NCBI GenBank assembly: GCA_023525975.1
Contig: CM042039.1
Coordinates: 18,072,501 to 18,136,500, forward strand
Length of the DNA stretch: 64,000 nt
Source: Smallanthus sonchifolius
Taxonomy: Eukaryota; Streptophyta; Magnoliopsida; Asterales; Asteraceae
Direction: 5' to 3'
Part shown: in pieces, positions 59,340 through 64,000 of the stretch
Numbering within the stretch: position 1 is the first letter of the stretch
How the letters are laid out: every line of letters begins with the position of its first letter
Position numbers and translations under genes: made by a program
The notes under the pieces: generated by a model
Told to the model about the DNA's origin: nothing
What the model saw: only the letters and a program-made list of their open reading frames with translations
Database searches by the model: none

Positions 59340-59586
59340 TTATTTTATACTAGAAGTCACGGGTTGAAAATAATATAAACATATTATTTTATCTGAATTC
59401 GTGGTTTGAAAAATAATATAAATATATTATTTTAAAAGTGGTAATAAATATAAAAATAGGTTATAAAATCAAACCCGAGCCTACGGGTTGTTTTCCGGGT
59501 TAAAACACATTAATATAGTATTATAATAATATAGGGATAAGTTTTATATTTAAAATAATATCAAAAATCAATTTTAAAAATAAAAG

Positions 59587-59652
59587 TGGGTGGAGAGACT
59601 CGAACCCGGGTCTCTCCCACCACAGCACACAGACCCAACCACTCCAGCCCGC
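59587..59652 (-). promoter_or_regulatory. tRNA-like segment, second copy (element B 5' LTR)
   Basis: The B-box-like motif GGTTCGAGTCTC (59595-59606, minus) is identical to the first copy. The A-box-like motif GGCTGGAGTGGTTGG (59635-59649) has one change, which brings it closer to the TGGCNNAGTGG consensus. Confidence 0.45.
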
Positions 59653-62636
59653 TAGGGAATCGCAAACACAACCATATCAAAATGGTTTTATCATCAGAGT
59701 TCAGTGGGTTCTTCCCCCATACACCAATCCGATCGAACCCAGTCCCCAAATCCACCAAATCTGGTTGTGATCGACTATAATATCATAGGGGTTTTGTTTA
59801 ACAGTAGTATTCGAATCTGTGATTGTGTTTATTTGCAAAACCATTGTGTTTATCGTTGTTAATTCTTGATTTGAAAAACGAAACCCTAGAACATGAACAT
59901 CAAAATCGATTTGTTATGTTCTGATATTAAAAGCTGTTGAAATCATGGGGCTATCAATGAGTGAGGGTTTGCGAATCTATCCATATGGTTTAATTGGATT
60001 TAAACTGAGTTTAGGGTGAAGCTCGATTAAACTGGGTTCGCGAAGAACCCTAAATTCAGGTTACGTTCAATTCGATGTTATAAGCTCTCAAATGGTTAGG
60101 GCTTTCAATCTACGGCGGATTGAGAATCTAAACATGTAGTTTAATTAGATTGAGGTGATGTCCGGATTAGAGTTCGACTAAACCGAAATCAGATGAACCC
60201 TAGGTACGGGTTCGTACTTAATTTGATGTTGTGTGTCCAAATTAGGTTAGGGCTTTAGTTGTAGACCAGAAAACGAAACTAAAGGTGTATTTGATTACCT
60301 GAAACGATATCGGATTGATAGGGAACGGCAAATTGGGGTTCCGGCTCCGCATGGTTTGGTCTCCGATGTTTCTGGCTTTGATTCTGATCGAGTTGGTGTG
60401 AGGGATTGCTTTTGAGGGGTGTGATAGAGGTGCGCAGACATTCGATTGTAGAGTGAATGATCGGATTGATCGACTTTGATTGGGATGAAGGACGTTATCA
60501 ACGGTTTCGGCTTTGAATGCCCACACTGGAATTAATTTGCGCATAATGGTGAAGTTAATTGGTTCAATGATGATCGATTAAGATGTTAATGTGCATTTCA
60601 GTTACTAGTTCAAACGAATTTCAGTTATACCATGCGAATTTGAGTCTAGAACATGTGGGTTGACTTCCAAAAGTCAACGAAATCCTAATTGGACTAAATA
60701 CAGATTTAGTCCCTGAGGTTTCATGCATATGAGTTTAAAAATTTGGTAGTTTCAGTCCCTAGGGTTTGAGTTTGGGTTAAGAGTGTGTTAGTTTCACTAT
60801 CAAAAGTCAACAAGAATTCAATTTTGACTTGGTAAAGTCAACAGAAGGTTTAGGGATAATACACAACTAGTACCTGGAGTTTAAGTTTAGAATATTGACA
60901 GAAATAGTCCTTGAACTTTGAGATAGGGTTGGATATGTTAACTTTAACTTGACTTGATTAACAAAGTTAACTTGAAAAGTACGGATTGTCACATCATCTC
61001 CTAGTTGAAAGAATTTTCGTCCCAAAAATTTAAAAAAATTTCTGGGTGTCACAAAAAATATTTGTTCGTCATGTACACGATCGTATATAATTATGTGTAC
61101 GTATAATTAATAACAATAATTCACGCTCGTTCATCCTTTAACAGAATATATGCAACTCTATGATTTAGTGAAATCATTTCAGGGTTAAATATATATATTT
61201 ATATAGTTTCAAAACCCCCAAAGTATATTTGTATCGCAATAGACGTTATTTAATAGAATATGACCGTCTTTATATAACCATGTATGCATAAATATATCTA
61301 CTTTTGTATATCCCATTTATTATATTTTATTTATATTCGCATCCGAGTGTTATATTTAACTAGTCGTCCAATTGTGTATAATGAGAATACACACACACAC
61401 ACACACATATGCGTGGGTATGTGCTTATAGCTACGCGTCGTATTGTATAAACTTTAATGACTCATAGAAGTTATAAACATTTATAATTATACATTAACAT
61501 ACGAATACCTTTGTATGTACGTGACATGATATTTGTCCAAATTAATAAAGGCCTGAGTTTTCATATTTATCTGAATGTATTCGTTAAGTTTTCAATTGTT
61601 CGTGTCTTTTATACAAAACTTCCTAATGATACGTATATGTTCGAGAACAAATATCGTGTTCCAAAATAATTATTTGAATTCATAAACATGTGAATATTTA
61701 TATTCATGTGTGTATTTATATGTATATATATATCCATACGGCACGTTTATGTTTATAAAATATAGTTGTATCACGTTTGTCATTTGTCAAATTCTAGTTT
61801 AGTCCTTCGGGTCATATACTTAGTTATCATTCAACGACGTATCAAATAATAACTAAATATATATATATATACCGTTATATAAAATCCTTTATCTTAACGT
61901 TATTCCGATCGTATCTAAGCCGTATAAACCGTTTTATACTATAATTTATATAATTGTTTTTCACGTTCACTTATTAATATCTACTAATCGTACATATGGC
62001 TCGTTGACCACGTTTAAAGTTCTTGTTTAATCTTTTCACTCATTTACGAATACGCTTTCTCGTTTATTACAAATATATATTTAGTCCGAACGAGTTTCTC
62101 TATATTAAATATGCGTGTTTTACTGTCCGTTAATATTAATCATTATGTTAATATTTATTTTTATCGTTAATAAGTCGTTTAGGCTCAACGTGTTTAACCG
62201 CACACACTCGCTTAACTTTTGTAATAATAAACGTAAAACGTTTAGCGGGTGCTTTTACCTTCCCGATCGTTAGGTTCGTATACGTGGACTCGTTTATGAT
62301 CTTGACCAGTGTTGACCATAGTTGACTTCCGTTGACCCAGTTTGACCGGGTCCCGGGAGAGCTTAAAACAAGACTAACTATCCCGATCTAACCGCCATAT
62401 CCTGTGAAAGTTCACATTGACACACGGGAATGAAACCCGGCCACCCAAAGTTTCTAGACCTATAACGAAAAACAATTAATCGTATGGAAACCCACCCGAT
62501 TAACAAAACCGTAACGACAAGAAAACGAGAAAGGACTCACCAGAATCACCGGGTTAACACGAGAATGCTTCTAATTGCCGGATCTGTAGCCGGAAAAGAG
62601 TATTTCGTCGGAAAGCTCGAACATGGGGACATATCA

Positions 62637-63149
62637 TGTTGAAGCACTTTTGTGTGACAGACACTCTGGATAATGTCTTAGCTTATTGTACTTGTCTTGT
62701 ATGTATTAATCTTTGTATGTTAGTGTCTGTATGTATTAGTTATCGAGTTGTAATTTCTAATGCATGTTATTGTTGTATTATTTCTCTAAGTGTTTTGCGC
62801 ACTTAGCATGTGCGCAGGAATTACTTCCTGCGTACTTAGCAAGTACGCAAGAATACTCTGCGTACTTGCTAAGAACGCATGAACAATTTGCCCTGCGCAC
62901 TTGATAAGTGCGCAAAGATCAGGTCTAATATAAATAGAATAGGTTGACAGAAGTTATGTACGCAGACATTTTGCACTCAGTATTTTCTCTTTGTAACCGT
63001 TCAAGTTTATAATAGACGGAGTTTGAAAGTGATTTCTTTGTCGGTTTACTTTGTGTTCCTTGATTCTCCACCTAGTCACGGGCATTCCGTACCCTGTTCG
63101 ACTAGTCACACACCCACATGTAACGATCTGAGACACCTGGGGACCTACA
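62637..63149 (+). mobile_element. copia-type solo LTR, 513 bp, TATCA duplication
   Basis: TGTTGAAGC... to ...GGACCTACA, flanked by TATCA (62632-62636 and 63150-63154). The same LTR position in the 3' LTR of element A (about 18735) has no insertion. The end GGACCTACA is the same as in copia1, so it belongs to a related SIRE-like family. The internal part was lost by recombination. Confidence 0.85.
62796..62936 (+). promoter_or_regulatory. Inverted-repeat array and TATA box in the third copia LTR
   Basis: Four palindromes of 21 bp: 62796-62816 (TGCGCAC arms), 62829-62849 (TGCGTACTT with AAGTACGCA, perfect), 62859-62879 (one mismatch) and 62894-62914 (TGCGCACTT with AAGTGCGCA, perfect). TATAAATA is at 62929-62936, 14 bp further on. 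Confidence 0.7.
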
Positions 63150-63589
63150 TATCAGTATAAATATGTAGATCTAAACTGGAATAACAAGGAAATCGGAAGG
63201 AACTCACCGGAAAATGAAGGTTCCCTGGAACCCTAATGGCTGCTGAATAAGCGGGGCTCGCCGGAATGAGCTCTCGTTTGCCAGGAAAGGGTTCTTAATC
63301 AGATCTAAGCATAATAACAACTCATCGGTTCGAAAGAGGCATGTGGTGGGTCTGCTGGTCGTTCGCTATCTCTGCCGATGTGACCAGGAGGCTTGCCAGA
63401 AAAATGGCTTGGCCATCGGAACCCTAGCTCCGCAGATACATCACCGTCTCCTTGATCGCAGATACATCACCATCACTGGAACGGTTTTCCTTGCACCGCC
63501 GTTGTTGCCGCTGCTTCGTGGTTCCAAGACCACCGGGAACCACCGTCTGCCCCCGGTCTTCTTCTTCCGCCGTGGCGCCGCAGTAGGGC

Positions 63590-63740
63590 CGCCGTGAGCT
63601 GCCGGAGATCAGAGTCTCTCCCCTCTTTTTCTCTCAACTACACCATTATGTGTGTGTTTGTGTTTTACAAAAATGAAAGGGTCATGGGGGTAAGTTAGTA
63701 TATATAAGGGGGAGTTTTTAACGTGTTTAAACCGGGGAAC
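63590..63740 (-). promoter_or_regulatory. Element A 5' LTR promoter
   Basis: The minus strand has CTTATATATACTAAC near 63695-63709, followed by an ACACACAT and GAGAGAAAAAGAGGGGAGAG leader. It is equal to the module at 19140-19290. The plus-strand frame at 63343-63597 is a GC-rich shadow of this leader and not a gene. Confidence 0.5.
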
Positions 63741-64000
63741 GAGCTCGTCATCGTCTCGTTCCTGTGTTTATCCGTCTCGTGGTCTCCCATAACTTTTTGT
63801 GTCGGTAATAGCTAGGATTATTTTAAGTAAACTGATTAATATAATAGTTTTCTTTGAGAGATTTTTCCCGATACGTTAAAGTAAACCGATTAATATAATA
63901 GTTTTATTCGAGAGATTTTTCCCGATACGTTAATACTATCAACCGCGCGTTTAACGTAGTTTTTTGTATCGTACGCGAAGTTGCGAAAAATTTTCACGAT

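Larger units (their letters stand above)
37742..61053 (-). mobile_element. Element B: Tekay-like Ty3/gypsy chromovirus, defective
   Basis: Minus-strand element with 3.15-kb LTRs (37742-40898; 45345-61053 after removing copia2), a primer site TGGTATCAGAGCC next to the 5' LTR and pol fragments in PR-RT-RH-IN-chromodomain order. The chromodomain and the GPF/Y module with long LTRs point to the Tekay (Del) lineage. Most of gag is missing: the leader from 44100 to 45344 has no complete gag frame. It is inserted in the element A 5' LTR. The left LTR has lost its first about 30 bp. Confidence 0.9.
45345..61053 (-). repeat. Element B 5' LTR, split by copia2
   Basis: TGTCATACCCCCAAATT at 45345 to GGGTGTCACA at 61053. 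copia2 occupies 46778-59339. 59345-61053 is the second half and is colinear with 39210-40898. The tandem repeat of about 60 bp is at 46018-46250 (five units) and the tRNA-like segment at 59587-59652. No host gene inside; open frames here are shared by both LTRs and do not look coding. Confidence 0.88.
36374..64000 (-). mobile_element. Element A 5' LTR, interrupted and running off the window
   Basis: It begins TTTCACACCCCCAAATT and follows the 3' LTR (12171 onwards) up to about 37741, where element B is inserted. It resumes after 61053 with AAAAATATTTGTTCGTCATG, equal to the 3' LTR near 15145. It stays colinear to the window end (equal to about 19523). About 55 bp of LTR and the first about 30 bp of element B are missing at the left junction. 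Compared with the 3' LTR it lacks 15500-17818 and has gained a solo LTR at 62637-63149. 61383-61407 is an (AC)n run. Confidence 0.75.

Overview
This window is plant nuclear DNA, almost certainly from a eudicot with a large, transposon-rich genome. SIRE-type copia elements with an extra 3' ORF and long-LTR Tekay-like chromoviruses would fit Asteraceae, but the lineage is an inference. There is no bacterial or organellar signal. The only host-type coding sequence is a BAHD acyltransferase C-terminal exon (7403-8359) with no first exon in view. Nearly everything else is transposable elements inserted into one another.

Left part (1-12170): a defective CACTA (En/Spm) element on the minus strand, with its end at 3707, abuts a fold-back element (3710-4239). 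About 3 kb of decayed non-coding DNA follows, then the BAHD exon, then a probable Helitron (8499-11247) that seems to carry the start of a host gene. A 590-bp terminal-inverted-repeat MITE with an 8-bp duplication (11520-12109) closes this part.

Right part (12171-64000): a four-level nest. Element A is a minus-strand, long-LTR gypsy (Tekay-like) element without recognisable gag or pol. Its 3' LTR runs 12171-33037, its internal region 33038-36373, and its 5' LTR starts at 36374 and leaves the window. The A 3' LTR holds a solo LTR (12964-14635), a hairpin MITE in a TA microsatellite (17480-17769) and a complete SIRE-like element, copia1 (20103-32967). The A 5' LTR holds element B (37742-61053), a minus-strand Tekay-like chromovirus with recognisable protease, RT, RNase H, integrase and chromodomain remnants, and also a third copia-type solo LTR (62637-63149). 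The B 5' LTR in turn holds a second SIRE-like element, copia2 (46778-59339). Target-site duplications seen at the sequence level support copia1 (GCCTT), copia2 (TTATT), the two solo LTRs (ATTGT, TATCA) and the 590-bp MITE.

By hand count the copia2 LTR pair differs at about 1% of sites and the copia1 pair at about 2%. B LTRs differ more, which agrees with the nesting order. All four retrotransposons are disabled, but copia2 has only a few lesions and the copia1 extra ORF (967 codons from its first ATG) is fully open.

The most unusual signal is an architecture shared by unrelated LTRs. Each carries its own private inverted-repeat word just upstream of the TATA box. In copia1 and copia2 related words are also amplified in the pol/extra-ORF spacer and, respectively, in the 5' leader and in the gag coding frame. 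A second signal is a conserved leader hairpin in A and B whose loop holds the self-complementary hexamer GTGCAC, like a retroviral dimer-initiation site.
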